A stretch of DNA of 64,000 nucleotides, from NCBI GenBank assembly GCA_023213395.1, contig CM041465.1, positions 248,001-312,000 on the forward strand, in the 5' to 3' direction. The notes below the pieces were generated by a model, which saw only the letters and a list, made by a program, of their open reading frames with translations, ran no database searches and had not been told where the DNA came from. Made by a program: the position numbers and the translations under genes. Positions within the stretch are counted from its first letter, which is position 1. Every line of letters starts with the position of its first letter. Below are positions 49,925 through 61,297 of this stretch, in pieces. This stretch comes from Cycas panzhihuaensis (Eukaryota > Cycadophyta).

Positions 49925-50304
49925 GAGACTATCTGCTCAGCGTTGAGGGCCTGAGGGATATGCTAGATATCGACGGAAGAGAAGCGGCCTAGGAGGGATC
50001 TGGCAGCAGAAGCAAGAGTCCTCAAGTGAGGGCATCACACCTGGTAAACCTGGGTGAGATGAGACACCACAACTTGAGAGTCGCAAACCAAAACGATGGA
50101 TCTGTGATGGAAACAGAGAGCATCAGTAAGGGCTTCAATCACAACTATATATTTAGCTTCATTGTTAGTAGCCTCTGGGAGGAAGATCCCAGAGTGGAGG
50201 AGATCATATCCAGAAGGGCTGCGGAGAATCCATGCAGTGGCAGAAGGTCCAGGGTTACCGCGACTTCCACCATCGGTAAAGATGTAGATGGACATGGGTG
50301 ACAC
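49925..50304 (-). pseudogene. Extra RNase HI domain next to the 3' LTR of element 2
   Basis: An open frame of 89 codons starts MSPMSIYIFTDGGSRGNPGP. It shows the RNase HI acidic residues in order: Asp in FTDGGSRG, Glu in TNNEAKY, Asp in VCDSQVVVSHL. After a TGA the same frame continues with a PHLRTLASAARSLLGRFSS segment and, after a TAG, HIPQALNAEQ. This matches the normal RNase HI C-terminus, so the domain is about 125 codons with two stops. It resembles cellular or bacterial/archaeal-type RNase HI (GGSRGNPG) more than the gypsy RNase H. It lies beyond the antisense gene, not between RNase H and integrase as in classical Tat elements. An acceptor-like TTGACTACTAG lies shortly upstream of the ATG, so it may have been expressed by splicing (speculative). 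Confidence 0.75.
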
Positions 50305-50813
50305 AAAATCCTAGTAGTCAATAGATAATAAAAGTAACACTCGAAAGGCGAGCAGAAAATGGTCATGAAGGGTAGGAGGACCTAGCAATGAGGTTACCCA
50401 GGGCAAGAGCAAGCAGTCTGATCAGTAGTAGAGAGTGGTCAGAGGAAAAAGCCTCTTGGGGTGCCAAAAGGTCACTTCGGAAAGTAAAACATGCCCCCGG
50501 GCGGGGGAGCATTCCCTTTGGGGACCCCAAGAGCGAAAAAGGATTACGGAAACGAGTCTAGGGTGACGAAGCGAGCTAAACGAGTATAAACTCGGGCATG
50601 CACAGGGGTGGCACATAAAATGAGATAGAAAGGCCCAAGGAAAAAGGGCAAAAATAAGGCACCATAAATGCACCTGCGAGGAAGCACAAAAAGGGCATCA
50701 AGCGAGCACAATGGGCGAGAGGGCTAGAAGGCAAAGGCGATCAGGGAAACGGAACGGTCTCAACAACTATCACGGAGCCAAAAACAGAAGAAGTGCCTGT
50801 TGGGGCCCCCACC
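50305..50813. other. Element 2 region upstream of the antisense gene
   Basis: No coding domain was recognised on either strand. The plus strand of this segment would be the promoter-proximal region of the antisense PMD-like gene. The segment is absent from element 1. Confidence 0.5.
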
Positions 50814-50820
50814 TATATAA
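50814..50820 (+). promoter_or_regulatory. TATA box of the antisense PMD-like gene
   Basis: TATATAA in the context 'cccacctatataaggaaatt', 23 bp before an ATG at 50837. The sequence is a good plant TATA box and faces the antisense gene. A start about 30 bp downstream would fall after this first ATG, so either initiation is close or another ATG is used. No expression evidence is available. Confidence 0.55.
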
Positions 50821-50836
50821 GGAAATTAAACGGAAA

Positions 50837-53385
50837 ATGGATTCATTTTCACCAGCTCTCGTGAGAAACCAGAGCCATTCCCTTACACAGCGGAGCACTG
50901 CCCAACTTTGGAGGCATGGAGGGAGAGATCAGACCATTGGATTGGAGATCGGAGAGAGCCAGCGAGATCATCAGGACGAGATGGTGATAGCGAGACTGGA
51001 TCCAGTGAGTGGATGTCACTGAACCCAACCCGTTTTGAAGTTTGAATTTCATTGGTTTTTTGTAGATTTTTGTGTGATTTTAGTGCCACTTATAGGCAAT
51101 CAGAGGCCTCTCAGAGTCTGGATTAGACCCAGAAAGAGGTAGGGACCTGGACATTAGGGAGCCCTCGTCCCGGTGGGCCCCACGGGGTCCACCAAAAGAA
51201 TTTTTTTTATTTTTCAGGGTAGAAATCCCCCCTTTTGGGGGATCGTTGTTCGTACCACAGTAATGATCATGGTGTCGTGATCATTACCGCGGGACCCGAT
51301 CATCATGGGACCCACCCTGAACTTAGCGGTACCGCTACGTTCAGCGCAGTACAAAGCCAGGCAAGTAGAAAAAAGGGCAAAAGGGCCCAAAGAGCCCCAA
51401 AAACGCAGGCAGAGAGAGTTTTGAGAGAGTAAGGAGTGATAGTAACTGACACGAAGCTAACTTTGATTATTTTTGGTGTGGACAGGCTGTCATCGCAGTG
51501 GATAACTGTAAGAACGTAGGTATGGCCATGTTGAGTTACATGGAGATGGCATCGCAAGAGGACAGGGAGATATTGCAGGGGTGTGGCCTATACAAGGCTC
51601 TCAAGACACCTCAGTATGCATCAGATCAGAGGTTGCTGGTTGATATAGTATCCCATTGGGATAAGAGGAGATATGTGTTCCACCTACTGTAGGTAGGTGA
51701 CGTGATGATTACGCCGAGAGATATACGGCAGATACTGGGAGTACCGGCGACAGGGAGGCCGATGAGACTGGGGATGCTGCCTAGCACCGAGGCAAAGACA
51801 TGTGAGGCGCCTGTTCTTCATAGGAGCAGATAGATGGAAGCGGAGGGGAGCTCCCCTCCAGACTATACTGATGTCAGAGATTCCTCGGGTGAGGAAGCTA
51901 GTTATACTGTACATTCTGTTCCAGATTTCCCAGAAATAGAACTATAGGGAGATACCAGGTGGCTGGTTGGATGTAGTTCACCATTGCGAAGTCGGCGAGA
52001 GGATGGACTGGGTGACCCTGATAGCGACGAACCTCATCGCCCAACTAGATACTATCACGATGACCGGCAGAGGTGGGTTATCGTATAGCACACTACTATA
52101 GTGTTGGTTTTTCAATCATTTCGCGGTAGTGGCACCAGCGGGGGGACCACACCCCATCAGAGAGCAGGCCCTGATGGTCCATAGGTGTCAGACTCAGTTG
52201 AGAGGGACAGAGGACCAGGCCCATGTCTGACGATCGGTGGAGGCGACATCACTGGACCTCCTCACCCTACCAGATTATGTAGCAGAGCCCTATAGGACAA
52301 TGAGGTGGGACAGTGATGACGAGGTAGGCAGAGCAGGAGCGCCCGTAAGTAATGGAGATGATGGAGGAGATAGGGCCGGCCCGTCACGACCTGTAGGAGA
52401 GGCAGGTCCCTCAGGGATGGTAGGAGGCGCAGAGGGTCCATCTGGGGCTGCCAGAGGAGAGGCAGGCCCATCAGGAGCGTAGGACGAGAGCAGGGGACCC
52501 GTGGCCAGGGCCCGCAGGCTGCAGATCATGATGGGATCCAGAGGGACAAGAGCTGAGCTGGTCCTTGCGAGGAGGGAGGCCCAGGTAGAGGAGGTGCCAG
52601 AGGATGAGGCACCCACAACTGGCGGAGAGCCAGGAGGGAAGGATGCTGCATGACCAGAGGAGCTGGCGGCCACAGTAAGTGAGACCTAACCATTTCCAGT
52701 GTCGTTTGGCATCCAAATAGATATTTGATTTAGTTTGATTATGGTATATGGTGAGATACACACTCACACATGGCATATTGCATTGGTAGGTGTAGCAAAG
52801 ATCTGGAGACTGATAGAGGCTGTGGTGAGGGAGATATTCTCTCAAGTGTATACAGAGGGGCAATCGCCCATCCAGGCAAGAGATGAGCCTAGAGCGATAG
52901 GTGCCCATATAGAGGTGTTTGCCCCGTTGGTGAGGGCAAGGGACATATGGGCCGCAGAGTCCCAAGAGCACATGACATCTCGGGGACAGCTGCAGTAGGA
53001 GAGAGATGATACGAGGCGCAAGAGGGACGAGCTATGTGGACGGGTGCAGGCTCTAGAGGCACAAGGCGGAGCAGGCAGAGATGCTAAGTGTAGAGTCCAG
53101 ATAGCAGTACTCACAGAGCACCTCATAGTGACGGAGGAAGCACTCCAAGGGGAGAGGGATCGTGTCTAGGACCGATACGATCAGCTGGTAGCACAGATGG
53201 CATCGAGGTTGAGCTGGAGCAGGACGCATACCCACATGGCAGTGACAGCCCCGAGACGACCTCAAGATGAGGAGAGCGAGGCAGGCAGCTCACGGAGGCC
53301 CAGGAGGAGCCTCAGAGGGATGTGGTCCCCAAGAGAGGGATCACATAGACTGGGAGATGGTACCCCAGGAGCGGGGTAGCAGTAG
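50837..53385 (+). pseudogene. Spliced antisense PMD-like gene of element 2
   Basis: Runs opposite to gag-pol. Exon 1 (50837-51004, 56 codons, starting MDSFSPALVRNQ) ends in phase 0 at a GTGAGT donor. The intron (51005-51485) ends GTGTGGACAG, and exon 2 resumes in phase 0 with AVIAVDNCKNVG. Exon 2 encodes the PMD-like domain (GLYKALKTP, VDIVSHWD, FHLL, GDVMITPRDIR, ILGVPATGRP) and then a Gly/Pro/Ser-rich linker. A second intron lies at about 52676-52790 (acceptor TTGGTAG). Exon 3 begins VAKIWRLIEAVVREIF and ends in a charged, coiled-coil-like stretch (RRKRDELCGRVQALEAQ), then a basic tail with stop at 53383-53385. Stops such as CAG to TAG in FHLL*VGDV break the frame. The same exon junctions occur in element 1. 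The role is unknown. Confidence 0.72.
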
Positions 53386-54047
53386 AGTAGATGATGTACA
53401 TATGATTTTGACAGGGGAAAGCACGGGCCTCGAGGGGGTCATATATAGGATCATATGATTGTACCCCCCTACAAGGACACCAACTTCCCATATGTATGAT
53501 GTGACATGATTTTTTGATGTATATATATATACGGGGTAATTGGAACCCCATTTGGATATGAGATGCTATGTATATATCATGTGTGGATGATATATATGTT
53601 TATTTTGTATGTTGCAAGTGTTAAGTTGTGAATATTTTATGTTGTGAATATTTTGTTGTATGATACACACGTTCCCTTCCATGTATGGTTATATGTCTAA
53701 CAGGAGCACACATACACATCATGAGTGGAGATGATAGAGAGGTATAAGGTTAGAGGATAAAGCGGCATACACGTCTACGGAAGAGCATAGCAGAATATAT
53801 GAAGGAAACGGTAGGCAGGAGAGAGGAGCGACGACACTCCAAAGCGTCGTCTTGATTAGGGAATGCCCAAGCAGGAAGACAAAAGTTCCTGAGAAGGTAC
53901 AGGAATGTGGGTTCCGTGGAAGGAACCAGAAAGAAGAAGATGGATCCATCTTAAATTGCCATTCTACCCATCTTTGGGAAGAATGGGGACAACCTAAGAT
54001 GGTAGTTTAGGCTCATTTCAGAGCAGGGCGAAGGGATCGCCGAAAGA
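53386..54047. other. Element 2 convergent intergenic region with hairpin
   Basis: Matches 5681-6369 of element 1, with a shorter TA run (about 53518-53531) before 'cggggtaattggaacccc'. The inverted repeat with 14-nt arms is at 53952-53965 and 53996-54009. No gene. Confidence 0.6.
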
Positions 54048-54424
54048 TCATGCGTAAAACTTCCTAAGGAATTTCCCATTAATAGCTTTCTCAAATTCAA
54101 GCCCTTCTAGGGTGGCTATCCTATAGGCACCATTACCAAGGAATTCGATAATGACGAAAGGACCAACCCATTGGGGTTTGAATTTGGTCAAGCAATCATG
54201 GAGATACTCGAGCTTGAGGGTGTTATCCCCAGGAAACAAAGGATGGGAACAAAGATGTTTATTGTAGGTCCTTTGTGAGTGAGCTTTGGATGCCAGGTTA
54301 GCCTGATAAGCGGCTAAGCGTCTCTCATCCAAAGCCTCGAGGTCCAGAAGGTGAGCCTGACAGATCGACTCTTCGTCGATGAGACCTCGAAGGGAGACTC
54401 GTAGAGAGGGAATCTCCACTAGGT
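54048..54424 (-). pseudogene. Integrase C-terminus of element 2 (core deleted)
   Basis: Encodes the end of the integrase with SLRGLIDEESI, QWVGPFVI, NGAYRIATLEGLEFEKA, parallel to 6370-6742 of element 1. The catalytic core, RNase H and RT are missing. The open frame continues without a stop into the protease-RT linker (54425 onward), so the deletion is in frame. Confidence 0.85.
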
Positions 54425-55609
54425 GGGGCGCAGAGCCCACTAAGTGCTCAAATAGGGCTTCATCATCCTCAAAGTAATCCACCCCATGGATGACCTTACT
54501 TCGAGTAGAGGAAGTACTAGAGGGAGTGGAAGCAACATGATCGTGATGGTTGTCAGGTTGCCCAACTTCCTCGTGAGACTCTGAAGGAGAGTCGAAAAGA
54601 GGCTCCTCGGAAGGAGCGAAAGGTAGCTCCTCGAAGCTATTACCCACGGCGGGTAATGAAGGAGAAGAACTGATGTTGGGCATGTTAACACAAGCGATGA
54701 CATATGACACGCAGGAGTAGCTAACCTCACCAGTAAGAGAGATTCTAGACGGGGGTCTAGAACGAGATGGGTGCGACCTACTGGTGTGGAGGAAAGAGAC
54801 GGGGTAAAGACAATCCTTGCCCTCATCATGTGACTCGTCGTCACTAAACGAAGTGATATACCCGTAAATCCCAATGCCAATAGGGGTGAACCACGTGAGA
54901 CTAGGGGAAGAAGATGCGGGATCTTCTTCAGATAGGTTAGGTATGCCAATAGAGCAAGTCAAGATGTGCATATAAGGACCTCAGTTTGCCAAATTGGTAG
55001 AATGAGTTTGTTTGGTAAATGGGCATTTGTAGGGAATCACTCTCATCCGTCCATCATGGATGAATTTAAGTTGTCCCCAAAGAGTCAAGCACATGGATCG
55101 CATTTGGTCGAGCCATGGACGACCTAGAAGGAGGTTGTAGTCAATGTCAATGTTGAGGACTACAACATCGCCAGCGATGCCTTGCCCTCAAGGATAAGTT
55201 TAATCGCTGATGCATCCCAAAGGCGTCTTCTCGCTACCGTCATAACCTTGGCATCACCATGGAACAAGTTCCAAGGTGGAGATACCAAGCTCTTGCATGA
55301 CATGCAAGGGCATGAGACACGTAAGAACCGTTGTCAACAACAGTCCTTTGAAGGGTACAATCGGGTGTATCGATAGTGATAGTGAATGGGAAGTTCTATT
55401 GACGTTCCCTTTCACCGGATGGAGGAAGATCCTTAGGATCAAACGAGATAACAGGTCCATAACTTTGGGTAACGCCCAAAGCATGGACAGGTGTATCACT
55501 CGATCCTAAAGCTTCTAGGAGGAGGGCCCGCTGCTTAGGACAACTCCTCAAAACGTCCATCAAGGACATTCCTGCGGTGATAGTATGAAGCTCATCCATG
55601 ATAGAGAAG
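54425..55609 (-). pseudogene. Protease and linker remnant of element 2
   Basis: The protease active-site codons Asp-Asn-Gly lie at 55327-55335 in TVVDNGS. Downstream a linker rich in Ser, Pro, His and Asp carries FTPIGIGIYGYITSF and DYFEDDEALFEHLVGSA, homologous to element 1's linker. The frame between 54972 and 55320 is broken. The 307-codon open frame at 54048-54971 joins this linker to the integrase end. Confidence 0.75.
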
Positions 55610-58138
55610 GGCTTACCCTTCGCCGTAGGCTGGGTAAGTGCCCTTCAGAAATCGTAATGACCTGGGCATACACGAATAGCCTTGGGAAAGAGGGGTATTT
55701 CTAGAGGAAGGTTCTCTAGAAGAGGGTTGGAACGAGTGGAAGAACAAGAAGCTCCTGTCGCTTCCTTGGCGGCCTGAGACCACATAAGGGCATAGGAAGC
55801 AGTTGCTTTAAGCAACTAAATCACCTTCTTCCCCTTGTTCCAGGGTCATGAAGGTGATGGGGTACGATGGCTAGGGGAATGAGAGGAAGAAGACGAGTTC
55901 CGGGTACCCTTCCCTTTGTCGTGGGAAGGACGGGGATCAGGCGATCTCCCTCGGTTCTGGTTATTCTTGGTTTAGGTGTTGCGATCACGTTCCCCATGTT
56001 TAGGGAATGGATCCTTGTGAACTGGTTGGTCCAAATTAGGCCTTAAGGCCCGTTTGGGGGAAGAGTCACGTCGAGGGGCATCCTTAGGATGTTGGGCCCT
56101 ACAACACGAATCATTGTGGAAGCACTCCCCATGAATGGAGTACCACTTCTTCTCAAGCGGAGGATCTGGCCTTCTTGCTTGAGAGGACTGGGCGTTTCCA
56201 TTCCTAGGGAGAGGAGCTTGAGTTGTTTGTTGGACTTGCTTGTTGGATGTAGGAGATGAAGGAGCTTGAAGCTTGAGTTCCTTCATCATACGCTCAAATG
56301 AGTGTATGGCTGATGTGACAGGGTCTAAAGTCCTTTTAATCGGATAAGAGGAAGACCAGGTAGGTTGTGAAGGTTTGGTATCTTTGGTTAGGGGTGGTGC
56401 CTTATAGTGCTGTGAGGGCTTAAGAGGTTTCTTGAGACCGGTTTGGATCTTAATAGCCTCCAACGCCAAACACTTAGTGATCGGAGAGTCACATGTGGTC
56501 GCCCCCATTTTAAGGACTTCCACGTGTACTTCAGGACGAAGTGCATTGACGAAGAGGTCTCGCTTTAACTCCTCAGGCAATGTTGCCTTAGTGGAGTGAA
56601 GCAAGTCGTGAAATTACTGCACAAAGTCACAATTCATTTCATCGTGACCTTGTTTGAGTGAAAGGAGTGACTTCATTCTGCTCTCGAATCGACGTGCTAC
56701 ATTAAAATAGTTGACAAACATGTCCACCAATTACTGGAATGAATGGATAGAATGGGCAGGGAGATGGTAGAACCACTTGAGGGTGTCACCCTGCAAGGAT
56801 CGAAGGAATAATTTAATTAAAATGTGGTTTTAGCCCAGTAATCGATGCATGCCATAGACAAACTACGCACATGCTTCGTCGGGTCTTGCGATGAAGTTTT
56901 GTCAAATCTAGGAACTTCAGGGGGATGAGGTGACAGATTGGTTCTTAACGTCTCAATGGATAGAGGTGTTGACCTAAAGTCCATGAAGGGGCATGCCCTC
57001 GTCTGGACCATAGGATCAACGAATGTCATAGTAGGTAACGAACAAGGAGCGGATGGGGGTGGCACACCCATCCCTCCTTGAGGAAGCGTCCCCTGCTGGG
57101 AAGGGACGTGGGGGGGGGAGTCAGGTTCCCTTGCGAAGGCACGACAAATGGAATTATGCTGGATGATGGAAAGGATGGATGTGGAACTGGGTTTTTCCCA
57201 TATGGGCCACCCGTAGGTGGAGCGACCCCATATAGGTGTAGCGGATCCACCTCATAAGCTGGGAGATGGCTTCCTCTACCCTGCCCCCAAGGTTGAGAAG
57301 CATACCCTCGGGGAACGTAGAAGGAATCACCAATGTGTTGGTTTTGGGGGTGTGTGGGAGTAGGTCCCACATGACTGGTAGTCGAAAGGCTAGTAGGACT
57401 GACGAGCCTACTAAGAAAGGTATGCACCACATTAGGGGATGGCACATTAGTTTGGCTAGGGATGGGTATGCTAACCTTCAATTGAGGGAAAGGAATTCCA
57501 TGGGAGGATCCCGAAACACTAGGACCTCGATGAGAAATGGAAGGCGCAACATGTGCCCCCACTACAGGAATAGGAAAGGAGTGGGACACATGCACAGGCA
57601 GAAAGGGATTTGTTGTCAAAGGAAGAGTAGATGAGGATGAGGCATGCGGGGGAGGAGTAGAAGAAGAAGAGGCTCCTCCACGAAGAGCACCCTCAAGCCA
57701 TCTAGGACGTGGTTGGAAGCGTGCTGCATGGTGACACTCATTGAGAGCTTCAACTACGTCAACAGGAGGGGTTCCTACATACTCGTAAGAGGTAGCTGGG
57801 ACCTCAAATGAGGTAGGTCCCTCAGGATATTCCTCATAAGAGTCACCGATTAAGTGGTAAGTCTCAAAAGGAATGGATCCCTCTACCGCATGGGTAGAGG
57901 GATGGACGTCGAGCGAGTGATGTTGGTCACTCGGGTAATAAAGGGGGTCATCACCCTCTTGGGTGGACCCTAGAATAGAGGAAGGAAAAACATGGGTTTC
58001 TAAGGTTGCAGTGTGGTAGGCCCAATCAGAAGAGTATCCCTCCATAGTCAAATTAGAATCTGATAAAGGAAGAGGGTGATACTCGGAGTCTTCTAACAAT
58101 GGAGGTAGACTGTGCAAGTGACGGGAAAAGCATTGCAT
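55610..58138 (-). pseudogene. gag region of element 2
   Basis: A 370-codon open frame (57026-58138) begins MQCFSRHLHSLPPLLED and is Pro/Ser/His-rich, like element 1's N-terminal gag. The frame shifts near 57030-57070. It continues with FMDFRSTPLSIETL and, after further breaks, with a capsid-like segment (LKRDLFVNALRPEVHVEVL) and a basic region with WYSIHGECFHNDSCC in the open frame 55972-56604. The latter is the degenerate zinc-knuckle position. It is better preserved than in element 1 but not intact. Confidence 0.78.
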
Positions 58139-58291
58139 GCAAGGTCAACCAACAATATTAGGGAAAAGGAAAGGGTAGTAAAGGCACACGCGTTGGGGGC
58201 TGCCCAATGAAGAGATCGAAATAGGTGAAAAGGATCACAAAAAGGTAGCGAAACCAACAGAAGAGAGTGGAAACTAGCTCCCTTACTGGCA

Positions 58292-58309
58292 TTCCCCAAT
58301 ATGGTTGCC
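58292..58309 (-). promoter_or_regulatory. Primer-binding site of element 2
   Basis: The minus strand reads TGGCAACCATATTGGGGA one base after the 5' LTR end. It differs from element 1's site by two transitions, which supports TGGCGACCATACTGGGGA as the ancestral site. Confidence 0.75.
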
Positions 58310-58310
58310 A

Positions 58311-60540
58311 GTGGACACACGTCTACGGGATAGCCACCTAACTAAATAGGTATGATAAGAGCGGGTGATAATATGATCAAGAAAGAGACCTATAAGTAGG
58401 GTAATTACCACGTAAGGTACCCTGTGCACCGGAGCGCGAGTTTGGGACCTGCAATGGAATGTAGCTACCAAAGGGTGATCCCCCCACTTCAAACAAGAGG
58501 TGAGGAGGCATAGGGTTAGCCTGGGTTGGCCTAAAGGAAGGATCTTCCCATCCTTGGATGGCCGGAAGGGGAAGGAGAGAAGCCTTTGAGGGTTTCCCTG
58601 GAGCAACGAGAAATAAAGAAGGATAGGCAAGTAAGTGGCCTACGAACAGGGTCACCTTGGTTGCCTAGCGAAGCGGTGAACCAAGGGAAAATGAGAGGGA
58701 TGACCCAAGAAGGTGGGTCAAGGTATGACTAAGCAAACTAACCAAATCCAAAAGGTCAAGGGGAAAAGGAAGCTAACATAGTAAAGGAGGGAAAAGGTGA
58801 AAGGGGTGGTTCCTAAGACCTTTTCCTATGAGTAAAGAAGATGCATGCAATGAAATAAATAAAGCATAAACCAAAAGCAAAGTTAATTTCCCCTTTTGAT
58901 TTCTAATGATTTAATTACTACTTATGTAAAGGAAAATTAAAAGGAAAAGGTGATAGGGTAGAGCGAAAGCGTGTACCTGAAACAGAAGCATGTCATGATA
59001 ATGGCGCGCTCCCAAGGGGCACCCAAGACTACCCCACAAGGTGCGGCGGTCGTGAAGCATCGTGGCGCATCAGAATAAGGGGCTCCCTTACCTTCCCCGA
59101 AAAAATACTAAAGTACAAAATAAAGGAAAGAAAGAGACTAAATACTAGCAATAAATGAAGTATGAAAGTACAACATGCATAGAAGCACTTACCGGTAAAG
59201 GGACAAATCAAGAAAGGTCCTTTGCGCTTTCCAAACACCTGTAAGTAGATGGCAACCTCCCCCTTTCCAAAGAAAGGGTACTAACATGCAATGACAAGAT
59301 CCTAACAATACATGTCTATGTAATACAAATATAAACTTAAACACGTATATGTTAGCATCAACACAATGATGATAATATGTAAAGGAGGACAACCAAAGCA
59401 AAAGGAAAGTAACCCAGAAGCCCTGTGAGTGGCCCACCTCCCACAAAGAACAACCCTAACCTCCCCCAAAGCCACAAGGCAGTAGGGGCAAGGTTAAGAA
59501 AGATGGCTAGAAAAATAATAGCAAGGGAGTTGAAAGGAGCCAAAGAAGACCTACGGCAAGCCGGGATGCTATGAAGAGCAAACTGGGCTACCGGGAAGAG
59601 AGTTAGCCAAAGAACGAGCAGTTGGGACTTACGTGAATTACCTGAACCTAAGCTTAAGCCCTCAAACTAGCACTGCAACATATGACAATCCTGATTTCAG
59701 TGGCTAAGGAAGGCCCAACAAACCCTTATTTGAGTGCCAAGGATAGCACGAGGCAAGAGGGAAGGTTTGGGGGGCTTAAAGCCGCTTGAGGAGTGTGGAA
59801 GGTGGTGCGGAATCCACCCAGCTCTCTCCCAAACCCTATGTCAACCCTCTATACCACTGCCTTGAGTAACAAACGCAAGCAAGGAGGCACTATAACAGGG
59901 GTAAAATAGTCCAATATAAAGAGGAAAACAACCCTCACAAAGACAAGTAAAGAGACAAGCAAGATAGGGCATCAATTGCATAAGGAAAATAACTCAAATC
60001 AATGAATACCTAAGAGGAAGAGGAGAGGTGCTTGCCTCAACCAAGGACTGGTAAGGTGAGGCTGAGAAATCAGCCCAAAAACTATGGTGTAGCAGGTTTG
60101 GGACCCTGCTAATTGAGTTAGAGGAAGAACACCTGCACTTGGAATGCTTGATGGCTGCCCGGGGTAAGAATCTACTGAGATGTCTCCAAGGGGCCCTCTC
60201 CAAGGTGTGTTAGGGGCTGGGAAGATGTCTTAGCTACACCAAAGGAGAGTTGGGCACTGGAGGAGAGACACAGGTCCTGTAGTAGCAGTAGGGCAGCAGA
60301 GAATAGCAGAGCACAGCGTGGTTTCCTTGAGGAGAAATCTAAAAAGTGAGCCAAAAAGTTCTCAAAAATGAGTAAATGATGACTTAAGTACCTAACCCAA
60401 ATCCTAAAACGAGTGATTAAGGCATCGCTGGCAGCGAGTTAAGTCACGAGACACGTGGCAGTTTTGCAATAAATGTGAAATTACCATGGTAAATTTAAAA
60501 AAATAAATTAGAATAGTCATACTGCCATAAAATCTGTGGT
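58311..60540 (-). repeat. Element 2, 5' LTR (right copy), truncated
   Basis: Starts TGGACACACG and matches the left LTR to about its position 48978. It then stops at 'aaaatctgtggt' and runs directly into a B repeat (aagcatctgcccc). About 480 bp of the outer end are missing. Confidence 0.85.
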
Positions 60541-61198
60541 AAGCATCTGCCCCACCCCAAGAGGGACACCACCGAAAGGGAGCCCGCCACACACCCCCAA
60601 CCAAAAGAAAGAAAACAGATAACGAAACATCAAAAGGGGAGAATTTGCCAGCAACAATGGGAAAAACAAACAGCCAAAACAAGAGGAAAACACACGAGGG
60701 GGAGACAAAAAAGGAAGGGGTGAAGACAAATAAGACGATTGGGACTTCTGTCAAAGAGGGTGCCAGGGAGCAAGATAAATGGTCATCCAAGGGGGAGAGA
60801 GGGCATCCTAAATATATGCTGAGGGTGAAAGAGCAGCGCCAGAACTTGGGTTGGGAGGGAGAATGATACGGGACATGTCTTTGGGCCTAAGGCGGTAAAC
60901 GGTCCATCTGGTACGCACTTAGGAAGAGGGGGATGCGCGCAAAGCATCTGCCCCACCCCAAGAGGGACACCACTGAAAGGGAGGCCACAACACACCCCCA
61001 ACTGAAAGAAAAAAAATAGACAACAAAACCTCGAAAGGGTAGAATTGACCAGCAACAATAGGAAAAATAAACACCCCAAATAAGAGGGAAACGTATGAGG
61101 GGGAGACAAAAATGGAAGGGGTGAAGACAAACAAGACGATTGGGACTTCCATAAAAAAGGGTGCCACGGAACAAGATAAACGGGCATCGAGGGGGAAG
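60541..61198. repeat. B repeats to the right of element 2
   Basis: About 1.7 B units ('catctgccccacccc' near 60544 and 60946). They end at 'gagggggaaggc', where the next base pairs belong to the E family. Confidence 0.9.
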
Positions 61199-61297
61199 GC
61201 CCGACCTGCAGACTTGGTAGAAAGCTCTGCACTTCATTCGCAGAAACCCTACTTCATTGTCGACTTAGATGATATTGAGTTGCGGAATGCCCGACCT
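61199..61297. repeat. Isolated E-repeat fragment at a deletion junction
   Basis: About 99 bp that match the composite E units near 30460-30560 ('ccgacctgc', 'ttcattcgcagaaacc', 'gatattgagttgcggaatgc'). It sits between B and C repeats, which are normally separated by F, 26S, 5.8S, 18S and the ETS. Confidence 0.88.

Larger units (their letters stand above)
46836..60540 (-). mobile_element. Element 2: Tat/Ogre-like Ty3/gypsy retrotransposon, internally deleted
   Basis: About 13.7 kb, related to element 1 but from a different subfamily judging by the diverged LTRs. Minus-strand order: truncated 5' LTR, primer site, gag, protease remnant, a deletion that removes RT, RNase H and most of integrase, the integrase C-terminus, the oppositely oriented PMD-like gene, a separate RNase HI domain, and the 3' LTR. 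It could not have transposed without help after the deletion. The right boundary runs into a B repeat at a different phase from the left one and no target-site duplication is found, so the outer end of the 5' LTR was lost in a rearrangement. Confidence 0.85.
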
